Assembly (NCBI RefSeq): GCF_004360145.1
Contig: NZ_ML178717.1
Coordinates: 66,338-130,337 of the forward strand
Reading direction: 5' to 3'
From: Aliiroseovarius marinus
GTDB lineage: Bacteria; Pseudomonadota; Alphaproteobacteria; Rhodobacterales; Rhodobacteraceae
Length of the DNA: 64,000 nucleotides
In this document: in pieces, positions 9,246-17,237 of the stretch
How positions within the stretch are numbered: the first letter of the stretch is position 1
Layout of the letters: every line of letters starts with the position of its first letter
Made by a program: the position numbers and the translations under genes
Notes under the pieces: generated by a model
Database searches by the model: none
What the model saw: the letters and a program-made list of their open reading frames with translations, nothing else
Told to the model about the DNA's origin: nothing

Positions 9246-9658
9246 CCGGCAGACGCGGCTGGACGCGCAACCATCACCGAGGACAGCTTGGTGATGGCGC
9301 GGGTCCAGGCCGCTTCTTCCTCGGGGCTTAGCTTCCCCTCCATCACCTCATGCAACGCGGCCACAAGCGATTGGGCCGCGTTTTCCATGTGTACCTCGCT
9401 CAAATGAAACCGCGCATGGCTTTGGGCCAGTTTTTGTGCCAACTGCGCGAAGGTGTCATAATCCGACAGGCTGCGCACGGTTGAGGCCAGCATCGACGCG
9501 AACATCTGTTTTTGCTTGATGAAATCACCACTGAACAACTGCTCGACTTCGGGCATCCGCGCAAACAAATGCGCATAGAACTGATCCGTCAATTCTGCCT
9601 TCCGGGCAAAGATGCGGGCAAAGCTGGATTGAACGAGGACGATATCAGAGCTGTCCAT
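9242..9658 (-). CDS. Single-domain globin family protein
   Basis: A 138-residue protein with the helical pattern of a bacterial globin: VQSSFARIFARKAELTDQFYAHLFARMPEVEQLF matches the A to C helices including the conserved Phe and Pro, and HARFHLSEVHMENAAQSL near residues 80-97 holds the region where the proximal haem histidine is expected. Such proteins bind haem and sense or detoxify O2 or NO; some degenerate members bind no haem, and the exact proximal histidine is not settled here. Its stop overlaps the gabD stop by three bases (convergent). Start ATG at 9658 is preceded by AAAAGG. Confidence 0.72.
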   Translation of the reverse strand: MDSSDIVLVQSSFARIFARKAELTDQFYAHLFARMPEVEQLFSGDFIKQKQMFASMLASTVRSLSDYDTFAQLAQKLAQSHARFHLSEVHMENAAQSLVAALHEVMEGKLSPEEEAAWTRAITKLSSVMVARPAASAG

Positions 9659-9823
9659 AATGATTGGCCTTTTAATACGCGGAGCCCCAGTATCTTGCCC
9701 AACGATTAAGGTTTGGTTTCCCCCGCCGAGCCCTTCTTACAAAACTGAATCAATTCTGTCGCGCAGCCGTCAACTTCCCCCGCCATCCCTGATCCACCTT
9801 TTATATGAACCAAGGATTTTGGC

Positions 9824-12007
9824 ATGACCGCACGCTTGATGTGTCTGACCTCCGCCCTCGCCCTGACCGCCGGTGCGGCGATGGCCGAGATGAACTTCAA
9901 CCGCATCGCGTCCTTCCCCGTCGTGAAAAACATGGCCGAGGGTGAGGATACCAAACGCGAAACCAGCCCCGAGATCATCGACGTCACTGCCGATGGCATG
10001 ACGCTGGTCTATACCGATAGCCCGCTAGGCGTTCTGGGCCGCATCGACATCACCGACGCCGCCAATCCCAAGCCGCTGGGCAACATCGCGCTGCCGGGCG
10101 AGCCGACCTCGGTCGCTGTCATCGGCGGGACCGCGTTTGTGGGCGTGAACACCTCGGAAAGCTACACCGCGCCGTCGGGCATGTTGAAAGCCATCGACGT
10201 GGTATCGGGCGAAGAACTGGCATCTTGTGATCTTGGAGGTCAGCCTGACAGCGTGGCGAAAGCACAGGACGCAAGCTTCATCTCCGTCGCCATCGAGAAC
10301 GAGCGTGACGAAGATCTGAATGACGGCGTGATCCCACAAGGCCCCGCTGGCGATCTGGTCATCGCGCGCCTGAAGGACGGCATGCTGGACTGCGGCGGCA
10401 TTACGCGCGTCGACCTGACCGGTCTGGCAGACGTCGCCCCCTCGGATCCCGAACCCGAATATGTCGACATCAATGCCGAGGGTGAGATCGTCGTCACCAT
10501 GCAGGAAAACAACCACATCGCGGTTGTGTCGAAAGATGGAAAGCTGCTGAGCCACTTCTCGGCCGGGGCCGTTGATCTGGACGGCATCGACGCCACGGAC
10601 GAACGCGGCGCGCTGATCTTCACCGAAAGCCAACAGGGCCGCAAACGCGAGCCTGATGCTGTGAAATGGCTGGACAATGACCACTTCGCAACCGCCAACG
10701 AAGGCGACTACGAGGGCGGCTCGCGCGGCTGGACGATCTTCCATCAGGACGGCACCGTCGTCTATGAAAGCGGTGTCTCGTTCGAGCACGCCATCGTGCA
10801 GATCGGCCACTATCCGGACAAGCGATCGGACAGCAAAGGCGTCGAGCCCGAAAGCGTGACCGCTGCCACCTATGGCGACATGGAGCTGGCTTTTGTTGGG
10901 TCGGAACGCGGCTCGGTCGTGGGCGTCTATGACGTCGCGGATCTGGCCAACCCGGTGCTGAAACAGCTTCTTCCCTCGGGCGTTGGGCCGGAAGGCTATG
11001 TGACCATCCCCGGGCGCAACCTGCTGGTATCCGCCAACGAAAAAGACCTGATCGAAGATGGCGGCGCGCGGGCGCATGTCATGATCTATGAACTGCAGGA
11101 CGCCCCCGCCAGCTATCCCATGCTGACCTCGGAAGGCGCAGACGAGCTGATTGGCTGGGGGGCTATTTCGGGCATGGTAGCGGATGAAGGCGGCATTGTC
11201 TGGGCCGTGTCGGACAGCTTCTATGGCTTCCAGCCCTCGATCTTCAAGATCGACACCAACGCCACGCCCGCCCGCATCACCGACGTGATCCGCATCACCC
11301 GCAACGGCGCACCCGCGCAAAAGCTGGACCTTGAAGGCATCACGCTGGACGGCAAAGGCGGCTTCTACGTCGCCTCAGAAGGTCGCACCGAACGCCTGAT
11401 CCCGCACGCGATCTATCACGTGAAGGCCGACGGCTCGATCAAGAACCTGAAGGGCGAGATCGGCATCCCGCCGGAGCTGGCCGCCGTCGAGAAGCGCTTT
11501 GGCTTTGAAGGCATCACCAAGGTGGGCGACACCCTGTGGATGGCTGTGCAGCGCGAATGGAACGACGACCCGAAGAACCACGTAAAGCTGGTTGCCTATA
11601 ACCTTGAGACCAAAGAATGGGGCGCCGTCCACTATCCGAAAGCCGAGCCCGCCACCGGTTGGGTTGGCCTGTCGGAAATCGTGGCCCACGGTGACTATTT
11701 CTACGTGATCGAGCGCGACAACCAGCACGACCACCGCGCCGTGACCAAAAAGATCTATCGCATCCCGGCCACTGACATGGTGCCGGCACCGCTGGGTGGA
11801 GACCTGCCGGTTGTCTCGAAAGAGGAAGTGCGTGACCTGCTGCCCGACCTGACCGCGACAGGAGGCTACGTTCTGGACAAGGTCGAAGGTCTGGCCATCG
11901 CGGCAGACGGCACCGCGTGGGTCTCGACCGACAATGACGGTGTCGACGACCACTCGGGCGAGACGATGTTCTTCAACATCGGTAAGATCGGCAGCATGAC
12001 GAACTGA
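9824..12007 (+). CDS. Secreted two-domain protein: choice-of-anchor-I-like beta-propeller plus esterase-like phytase domain
   Basis: A 727-residue exported protein with signal peptide (CLTSALALTAGAAMA, then EMNFNRI). Residues about 30-430 resemble the choice-of-anchor I beta-propeller, with repeated strand units such as NEGDYEGGSRGWTIF and ESVTAATYGDMELAFVGSER. Residues about 440-720 resemble the esterase-like phytase domain, with LEGITLDGKGGFYVASEGRT, FEGITKVGDTLWMAVQRE and a terminal GLAIAADGTAWVSTDNDG. The expected role is extracellular or periplasmic hydrolysis of phosphate esters or a related ligand, but catalysis is unproven for most such proteins. AAGGA lies nine bases before the ATG. 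It is followed by a strong terminator. Confidence 0.8.
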   Translation: MTARLMCLTSALALTAGAAMAEMNFNRIASFPVVKNMAEGEDTKRETSPEIIDVTADGMTLVYTDSPLGVLGRIDITDAANPKPLGNIALPGEPTSVAVIGGTAFVGVNTSESYTAPSGMLKAIDVVSGEELASCDLGGQPDSVAKAQDASFISVAIENERDEDLNDGVIPQGPAGDLVIARLKDGMLDCGGITRVDLTGLADVAPSDPEPEYVDINAEGEIVVTMQENNHIAVVSKDGKLLSHFSAGAVDLDGIDATDERGALIFTESQQGRKREPDAVKWLDNDHFATANEGDYEGGSRGWTIFHQDGTVVYESGVSFEHAIVQIGHYPDKRSDSKGVEPESVTAATYGDMELAFVGSERGSVVGVYDVADLANPVLKQLLPSGVGPEGYVTIPGRNLLVSANEKDLIEDGGARAHVMIYELQDAPASYPMLTSEGADELIGWGAISGMVADEGGIVWAVSDSFYGFQPSIFKIDTNATPARITDVIRITRNGAPAQKLDLEGITLDGKGGFYVASEGRTERLIPHAIYHVKADGSIKNLKGEIGIPPELAAVEKRFGFEGITKVGDTLWMAVQREWNDDPKNHVKLVAYNLETKEWGAVHYPKAEPATGWVGLSEIVAHGDYFYVIERDNQHDHRAVTKKIYRIPATDMVPAPLGGDLPVVSKEEVRDLLPDLTATGGYVLDKVEGLAIAADGTAWVSTDNDGVDDHSGETMFFNIGKIGSMTN

Positions 12008-12031
12008 TCCTCAGATCTGAGAACGCAAATG

Positions 12032-12057
12032 AAAGGGGGCCGCACGGCCCCCTTTTT
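12032..12057 (+). terminator. Rho-independent terminator
   Basis: GGGGGCC and GGCCCCC arms (12035-12041 and 12046-12052) around a GCAC loop, flanked by AAA and a five-T run. It separates the phytase-like gene from the FMN riboswitch leader. Confidence 0.9.
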
Positions 12058-12131
12058 CAATCCGCGCCCAGCTTGACGAACGCACACCCCCACCCTACGT
12101 TCTCTGTCGCTGCCCCAGCCGGGGTGGTGAC

Positions 12132-12269
12132 ATTCTCAGGGCGGGGTGGAATTCCCCACCGGCGGTAAAGAGGACACGTTTCTCAAGCCCGCGAGCGGCC
12201 CCCATTGGGGGTGACAGCAGATCTGGTGCAACTCCAGAGCCGACGGTTACAGTCCGGATGGAAGAGAAT
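12132..12269 (+). ncRNA. FMN riboswitch (RFN element)
   Basis: The closing P1 stem pairs ATTCTC (12132-12137) with GAGAAT (12264-12269). Inside it the conserved RFN blocks occur in order: AGGGCGGGGTGGAATTCCCC, ACCGGCGGT, AGCCCGCGAGCG, GCAGATCTGGTG, and finally CCGACGGTTACAGTCCGGATG. The element senses flavin mononucleotide and here precedes a riboflavin transporter-type gene by 78 bases. No strong terminator hairpin with a T run was seen in the expression platform (12270-12347), so control may be at translation. Confidence 0.96.
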
Positions 12270-12347
12270 GGGTTGGGGTGCGCGGGGTTCCTGTGCGCCC
12301 TGTCCTTCTGCCTTGGGTCATTGCGTAAGGAAGAAAGGACATCTCGC

Positions 12348-13226
12348 ATGACTCAGTCAACATATCTTACTCAACCTGCCCGCGCGGCGGGGTTAATGGT
12401 ATTGGCGGGCGCGACGTTTGCGCTGGTCAATACTGGGTTGCAATCGGCAACCATGGGCAAGGGTGCGTCGGCCCCTGCCGTCACTTTCTGGCAATATCTG
12501 ATTGCGCTTGGCTTTTACCTGCCATGGGTGTTTCGCCACCGGGCCGCGGTGATGAAAACCGGGCAGGTCTGGTTGCATGTGCTGCGGGTCGCCTTAGCGG
12601 CGGGCGGTGTGCAGCTGTGGACGCTGGGGCTGGCGCATGTGCCGATTTGGCAGGCGATTGCGCTGATCTTGTTGTCACCGTTCTTCGTGACACTCGGCGC
12701 GGGGCTGGTGCTTCGGGAAGAGGTCTCGGTCCATCGTTGGGGCGCGGTGGTGTTGGGCATCATCGGGGGCGCGATTATCCTAGAACCATGGTCGGATCGC
12801 TTCGAACTGGCCGCCCTACTGCCCGTGGGCGCGGCCGCGCTGTGGGCGTCCAGTTCTGTCGTGACGAAGTTCCTAACCCATCGCGACAGCACCGAGACGA
12901 TCACCATCTACTTGCTGCTCCTGCTCAGCCCGATCAACGCAGGTCTGGCGCTGAGCACCGGGTTTACCCTACCAGCGAACGCGATCTGGCTGGTGGTGGG
13001 CGCGGGTCTTCTGACGGCCTTTGCCCAACACGTGCTCGCTCGCGCCTATGCGATGGCGGATGCGGCATTCCTGCAGCCGTTTGACCACCTGAAACTGGTG
13101 TTCAACGTGGTGCTGGGCTTTGTGGTGTTCGGTTTCCTACCCACCGGGTCCATGTGGATCGGCACGGCGATCATTCTGGCGGCCAGCTTCTGGTTGTTGG
13201 AACAGGAACGCCGCCAAACCGCCTAA
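12348..13226 (+). CDS. ribN: DMT/EamA-family transporter, probable riboflavin importer RibN
   Basis: A 292-residue inner-membrane protein with about ten hydrophobic segments arranged as two EamA repeats (first near residues 15-140, second near 155-285). The family exports or imports small metabolites; placement directly behind an FMN riboswitch is the known signature of RibN riboflavin transporters in alphaproteobacteria, and this sets the call. The ATG at 12348 follows AAAGGA at eight bases; an in-frame upstream ATG at 12258 lies inside the riboswitch and is rejected. Flavin excess should lower its expression. Confidence 0.87.
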   Translation: MTQSTYLTQPARAAGLMVLAGATFALVNTGLQSATMGKGASAPAVTFWQYLIALGFYLPWVFRHRAAVMKTGQVWLHVLRVALAAGGVQLWTLGLAHVPIWQAIALILLSPFFVTLGAGLVLREEVSVHRWGAVVLGIIGGAIILEPWSDRFELAALLPVGAAALWASSSVVTKFLTHRDSTETITIYLLLLLSPINAGLALSTGFTLPANAIWLVVGAGLLTAFAQHVLARAYAMADAAFLQPFDHLKLVFNVVLGFVVFGFLPTGSMWIGTAIILAASFWLLEQERRQTA

Positions 13227-13228
13227 AA

Positions 13229-13258
13229 CAAAAAGGGCGCGGAAATCTCCGCGCCCTT
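13229..13258 (-). terminator. Terminator between convergent ribN and hsp20
   Basis: GGGCGCGGA (13235-13243) pairs with TCCGCGCCC (13248-13256). The T run lies on the minus strand (complement of the A-rich AACAAAAA at 13228-13234), so it best ends the Hsp20 transcript; it may also slow plus-strand readthrough. Confidence 0.82.
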
Positions 13259-13279
13259 CGTTACGTCTGAGATGACGGA

Positions 13280-13732
13280 TCAGGCTTCGATGGCCTTGGC
13301 TTCGACATCATTCTTGCCCGCAATCTCGATCCGGCGCGGTTTCAGTGCTTCGGGCACTTCGCGGATCAGGTCGATATGCAGCATGCCGTTTTCATGGGTC
13401 GCGCCCGAGACACGGACGTGATCGGCCAGATGGAAGCGGCGCTCGAAGGCACGGGTGGCGATGCCACGGTGCAGATAGGTGCGCTCATCCTCGGCAGCTT
13501 TCTTGGCCGACACGAACAGCGCCTTGTCGCGGAGTTCAACCGACAGTTCGTCTTCGGTGAATCCAGCCACAGCAACCGAGATGCGCCATGCATCTTCGTT
13601 TGTTTTCTCGATATTGTACGGGGGATAGCTGTCGCGGCTGACATCATTGGTCAGAACCCGGTCCATCAGGTCGGCAATTTGGTCAAAGCCAACGGTGGCA
13701 CGGTAAAGGGGCGACATATCAAAATTACGCAT
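13280..13732 (-). CDS. Hsp20/alpha-crystallin small heat shock protein
   Basis: A 150-residue small heat shock chaperone of the IbpA/HspH type that binds unfolding proteins. The opening MRNFDMSPLYRATVGFDQI is typical of the IbpA group; the alpha-crystallin domain covers about residues 38-130 with YNIEKTNEDAWRISVAVAGF and RAFERRFHLADHV, and an HENGMLHIDL beta strand precedes the short tail. The ATG at 13732 is chosen because AAAGGA lies eight bases before it; the frame is open further upstream. A short TCGC-TTT-GCGA hairpin abuts this ribosome binding site. The terminal I-x-I-type motif appears only as RRIEIAG. Confidence 0.9.
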   Translation of the reverse strand: MRNFDMSPLYRATVGFDQIADLMDRVLTNDVSRDSYPPYNIEKTNEDAWRISVAVAGFTEDELSVELRDKALFVSAKKAAEDERTYLHRGIATRAFERRFHLADHVRVSGATHENGMLHIDLIREVPEALKPRRIEIAGKNDVEAKAIEA

Positions 13733-13868
13733 TTTTGGTGTCCTTTCGCAAAGCGACATATGTGGGGCCTTCCCGATTGGGACAGGCAATTCACGGACCC
13801 GCCCGGCGGCATCCGTAGAATAGAGATATGTCGGGAAAAGACGGGTTCAAGACCCAGAACGCACGCGG

Positions 13869-14696
13869 TTACGGACGCACGAATTTGGCCCCTCCGGGCC
13901 CTGCCGCACCAGTGCCCACCCGTCGAACCGTCGGCGCCTTCACCGTCTCGACCCGCTCGATCACGCCGTTATCCGTGGCCAGCATCTCGTACATTTCGGC
14001 CAGCGGCGATTCCAGGTCGGTGCCCAGTGACACCGGAATGTCCCGCACCATCGCCTTGGCCGAGATCACGGACACAATCCGCGGCTCTCCGCCCTCGATG
14101 ACAAACACCGGTGCGCCGGACGAGCCGTAGTCCACAATGCAGCTCAGCACCAACGCCCCACCCTGACGGGCCAACACTTTGCAGGTTTCCTGCAGGGACG
14201 GGCTTTCCATGCGGTCATGGGCATATGAGACTACGCCGACCTCAGCCCCCTTGCGCGGGCGCGAGAACGTCTTGAACGGCGTCACCGACATGTTGCGGAT
14301 CGGTTTGTCCAGCTCAAGCAGTGCCAGATCGGTTGCCACACGGGTCGGGCCTTTTTCTGGCGTGAACTCGAAATCCGGATGTACAACAGCGCGTCGCACC
14401 CCGCGATAGGCCGAGGCCCGCCCGCCACGCCAGCCCGCCAGAAACTCGATTTCAGACAGTTTGAAGCGTTCACCGCTATCGCGATCAAAAAGGCAATGCG
14501 CGGCCGTTAGAACCAGATTTTCGTCGATCAAAGATCCAGTGCAGAAGCTTCCGCCACCGATATTCAGGCGCCCAACACCTTCCCAACCTTTGCTGTCATC
14601 CCCCGTCATCAAGGTGCGCAGGGGCGAGGGATCGGATGCCCCCAACGGTCCGGCCAGCAACAATGCGGCCGCCAAGAATGCCACAAGATACTTCAT
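13869..14696 (-). CDS. Secreted trypsin-like serine protease (S1 family)
   Basis: A 275-residue exported protein with signal peptide (YLVAFLAAALLLAGPLGA). The chymotrypsin-fold catalytic triad is visible: His in LVLTAAHCLF, Asp in TDLALLELDKP, and Ser in DYGSSGAPVFV. Length and the small set of cysteines fit bacterial periplasmic trypsin-like proteases. It follows glcF on the same strand after 76 bases, in which a weak GGGCAG/CTGCCC hairpin (14714-14730) lies, so it probably has its own promoter. Substrate unknown. Confidence 0.88.
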   Translation of the reverse strand: MKYLVAFLAAALLLAGPLGASDPSPLRTLMTGDDSKGWEGVGRLNIGGGSFCTGSLIDENLVLTAAHCLFDRDSGERFKLSEIEFLAGWRGGRASAYRGVRRAVVHPDFEFTPEKGPTRVATDLALLELDKPIRNMSVTPFKTFSRPRKGAEVGVVSYAHDRMESPSLQETCKVLARQGGALVLSCIVDYGSSGAPVFVIEGGEPRIVSVISAKAMVRDIPVSLGTDLESPLAEMYEMLATDNGVIERVETVKAPTVRRVGTGAAGPGGAKFVRP

Positions 14697-14772
14697 GTTC
14701 TACTGCCTAGTTTGGGCAGTTTCCCTGCCCTTTGCGGTATATGTAAGGCGAAAACAGACGGTTACGAAAGGA

Positions 14773-16065
14773 TTAATGCGCTGCTGGTTGTATTTTGCGC
14801 GGTTTTGGGCCGCCAGTTGCCCAGTCCAAAAGCTCGACCGTGTGAACCACGGGGATGCCCGTGCCCGAGCCAATCTGCATCATGCAACCAATATTGCCTG
14901 CTGCGATGATTTCGGGCGACTTGGCCTCCAAATTGGCCACTTTGCGCTTTTTCAGCTCTTTCGAGATCTCGGGCTGCATCAGGTTATACGTCCCGGCCGA
15001 GCCACAGCACAGATGCGGGTCAGCAGGCTCGACCACCTCGAACCCGGCCTTTTTCAGCAAGGTTTTTGGGTGGGTTTTCACCTGTTGCCCGTGCTGCAGG
15101 CTGCACGCCGAGTGATAGGCCACCCGCAGATCCATCTGCGCCTCGGGCAGGTCCAGCGTCATCAAAATCTCGCTGATATCCATCGCCATCCCGGACACCG
15201 CCGCCGCGTCCTCGGCCAGCGCGTCGTTGCGGAACATGAAGCCATAGTCTTTCACCGTGGTGCCGCAGCCCGAGGTGTTGATCACGATGGCGTCCAACCC
15301 CTCGCCACGTTTTTCACGCATCCACGCGCTAATATTCGCCGCCGCCTGCGCGTGGCTTTGATCCTCTTTGCCCATGTGATGGGTCAGTGCGCCGCAACAG
15401 CCCATCCCCTTGGCAACCACGACCTCGCAGCCAAGACGGGTCAGCAGGCGGATGGTGGCGTCATTGATGTCCGTATCCAGCGCCTTCTGTGCACAGCCGG
15501 TCAGCAGCGCCACACGTTTCTTGCGCGCGCCTTTGGCCGGGAACACCTGCGGCGCGTCATTGGCGGATTTGCGCGGCAGTTTCGGCGGCGCCATTTCCAG
15601 CATCGCTTCCAGCCGCGGATCGGGCATGAACTTGCGCAAGGGCCGCGCCAGTCGCGCGCCCTGCATCGCCAGTCGGAACCGCCCCGGATAGGGGATCACC
15701 TGCGCCAGCGTCCAGCGCAGCAGCCGGTCAAACAGCGGGCGCTTATAGGTCTTTTCGATATGCGCGCGGGCGTGGTCGATCAGGTGCATATAATGCACGC
15801 CCGACGGGCAAGTCGACATGCAGGCCAGACAGGACAGGCACTTGTCCACATGCTCGACCGTTTTCTTATCGGCAGGCCGCCCGGCTTCCAGCATATCCTT
15901 GATCAGATAGATCCGGCCACGCGGGCTGTCCAACTCGTCCCCCAGCACCTGATAGCTGGGACAGGTCGCGGTGCAAAACCCGCAATGGACGCACGAGCGC
16001 AAGATCTCGTTCGCGCGCTTGATAGCGGGGTCTTTCAGCTGCTCAGGCGTGAAATGGGTTTGCAT
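14773..16065 (-). CDS. glcF: Glycolate oxidase iron-sulfur subunit
   Basis: A 430-residue subunit of glycolate dehydrogenase, which passes electrons from the flavin subunits toward the quinone pool at the inner membrane. Two ferredoxin-type 4Fe-4S motifs are present: Cys25, 28, 31, 35 (CVHCGFCTATCP) and Cys76, 79, 82, 86 (CLSCLACMSTCP). Two CCG-domain motifs follow (GMGCCGALTHH and HLCCGSAGTYN). It begins three bases after glcE with its ribosome binding site inside glcE. Together with glcD and glcE it converts glycolate to glyoxylate, a common phytoplankton exudate for marine bacteria. Confidence 0.96.
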   Translation of the reverse strand: MQTHFTPEQLKDPAIKRANEILRSCVHCGFCTATCPSYQVLGDELDSPRGRIYLIKDMLEAGRPADKKTVEHVDKCLSCLACMSTCPSGVHYMHLIDHARAHIEKTYKRPLFDRLLRWTLAQVIPYPGRFRLAMQGARLARPLRKFMPDPRLEAMLEMAPPKLPRKSANDAPQVFPAKGARKKRVALLTGCAQKALDTDINDATIRLLTRLGCEVVVAKGMGCCGALTHHMGKEDQSHAQAAANISAWMREKRGEGLDAIVINTSGCGTTVKDYGFMFRNDALAEDAAAVSGMAMDISEILMTLDLPEAQMDLRVAYHSACSLQHGQQVKTHPKTLLKKAGFEVVEPADPHLCCGSAGTYNLMQPEISKELKKRKVANLEAKSPEIIAAGNIGCMMQIGSGTGIPVVHTVELLDWATGGPKPRKIQPAAH

Positions 16066-16068
16066 GGC

Positions 16069-17199
16069 TTAAGCTCCCATCAGGCCGGGATTAAGGATCC
16101 CGTGCGGGTCGAATTTCTGGCGAAGGCCGCGGGTCAAAGCGGCAATCGGGGCGGGTTCAGGTTGGAACACGGGAACAGTCGCCCGCACATCCGCAGGGGC
16201 GCGCACCAAGGTGGCGTGGCCACCCAGCTTTGCCAGCTCAGCCCGCACACGCGCGGCACCCGCACTGGGTTGATCCGCGACGTGCAGCCAGACAAGACCT
16301 CCACCCCAGTCATAGAGTGCGTCCGGCGACAGGTCGTCCAACGCGGCCACCAGACGCGGCCCATCCGAGGGTTTGACCGAAATGCGCCAGATCGATCCAT
16401 CACGCCCCGCAAAGGCGCTGACATCCCTAATCCGCGCCCAAATGTCAGACGACGCAGCACCCGAAACGGGCTGGAACCCGGCCAGAGCGCCATTCGCAAG
16501 CTCTGCCGCACGATACGCAACAGAAGCCTCAAGCCCCTCAATCCGCACAAAGGTCTTTCCTTCCGAAAACGCAGCCCCCGTCACGTCGAAGGGCGAGCCC
16601 AGCGCGGCGGACAGGCTTTCGACCGCCTGCACGGCAGACTGGCCTTTGCCCACCAGAGTGGTTTCGGTTTCAGGAATAGCCATCACCTTCATGCTGACTT
16701 CGGTCATCACGCCCAGCGTGCCCCAGCTGCCCGCCATCAGCTTGACCAGATCATAGCCCGTCACGTTTTTCATCACGCGGCCACCATTTTTCAACACGCG
16801 CCCAGCGCCGTCGACAAACCGCACGCCAAGGCAGAAATCCCGTGCGGCCCCGACCTGTATACGACGTGGGCCCGAGGCGTTCGTCGCTACGACGCCGCCA
16901 ATGGTCGACGCGCCTTCGGTGCCTAGCAGCCCACGCAGATCGGAAGGCTCAAAGGCCAGCCGCTGCCCTTCCTTGGCCAGAAGCGCATCGATCTCCTCTA
17001 ATGGCGTGCCCGCCTGCGCGACAAGGGTCAGCGCACCGGGTTCATAGAGCGTCACGCCCGACAGTCCAGCCGTGGACACAGGCGTCCCCTCAACCGGCGC
17101 GCCAATGTCTCGCGTCCCACCGCCCACAATCCGGATCGGCCCTTCTGCCGCTTGGATCAGATCGGACAGGTCTTGTTCACTTGTCGGAGTGTTGCTCAT
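16069..17199 (-). CDS. glcE: Glycolate oxidase FAD-binding subunit GlcE
   Basis: A 376-residue FAD-binding type 4 subunit of glycolate oxidase, shorter than GlcD as usual. The PP-loop-like GGGTRDIG near residue 22, and TIGGVVATNASGPRRIQVGAARD, TGYDLVKLMAGSWGTLG are the conserved FAD-binding blocks of GlcE. It lies 38 bases after glcD and three bases before glcF, all on the minus strand. Confidence 0.95.
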   Translation of the reverse strand: MSNTPTSEQDLSDLIQAAEGPIRIVGGGTRDIGAPVEGTPVSTAGLSGVTLYEPGALTLVAQAGTPLEEIDALLAKEGQRLAFEPSDLRGLLGTEGASTIGGVVATNASGPRRIQVGAARDFCLGVRFVDGAGRVLKNGGRVMKNVTGYDLVKLMAGSWGTLGVMTEVSMKVMAIPETETTLVGKGQSAVQAVESLSAALGSPFDVTGAAFSEGKTFVRIEGLEASVAYRAAELANGALAGFQPVSGAASSDIWARIRDVSAFAGRDGSIWRISVKPSDGPRLVAALDDLSPDALYDWGGGLVWLHVADQPSAGAARVRAELAKLGGHATLVRAPADVRATVPVFQPEPAPIAALTRGLRQKFDPHGILNPGLMGA

Positions 17200-17237
17200 A
17201 TTCTTGTCTCAAATCTAAGGGAATGGGCGCAGAGCCC

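Noticed and set aside
12258-12347. N-terminal extension of the RibN frame
   Set aside because: It would begin within the P1 side of the FMN riboswitch; the downstream ATG has a ribosome site.
14461-16926. 821-codon plus-strand open frame opposite glcF and glcE
   Set aside because: It is antisense to two clearly functional genes with intact iron-sulfur and FAD motifs; its composition is rich in His, Arg and Gln, typical of an antisense shadow in GC-rich DNA.
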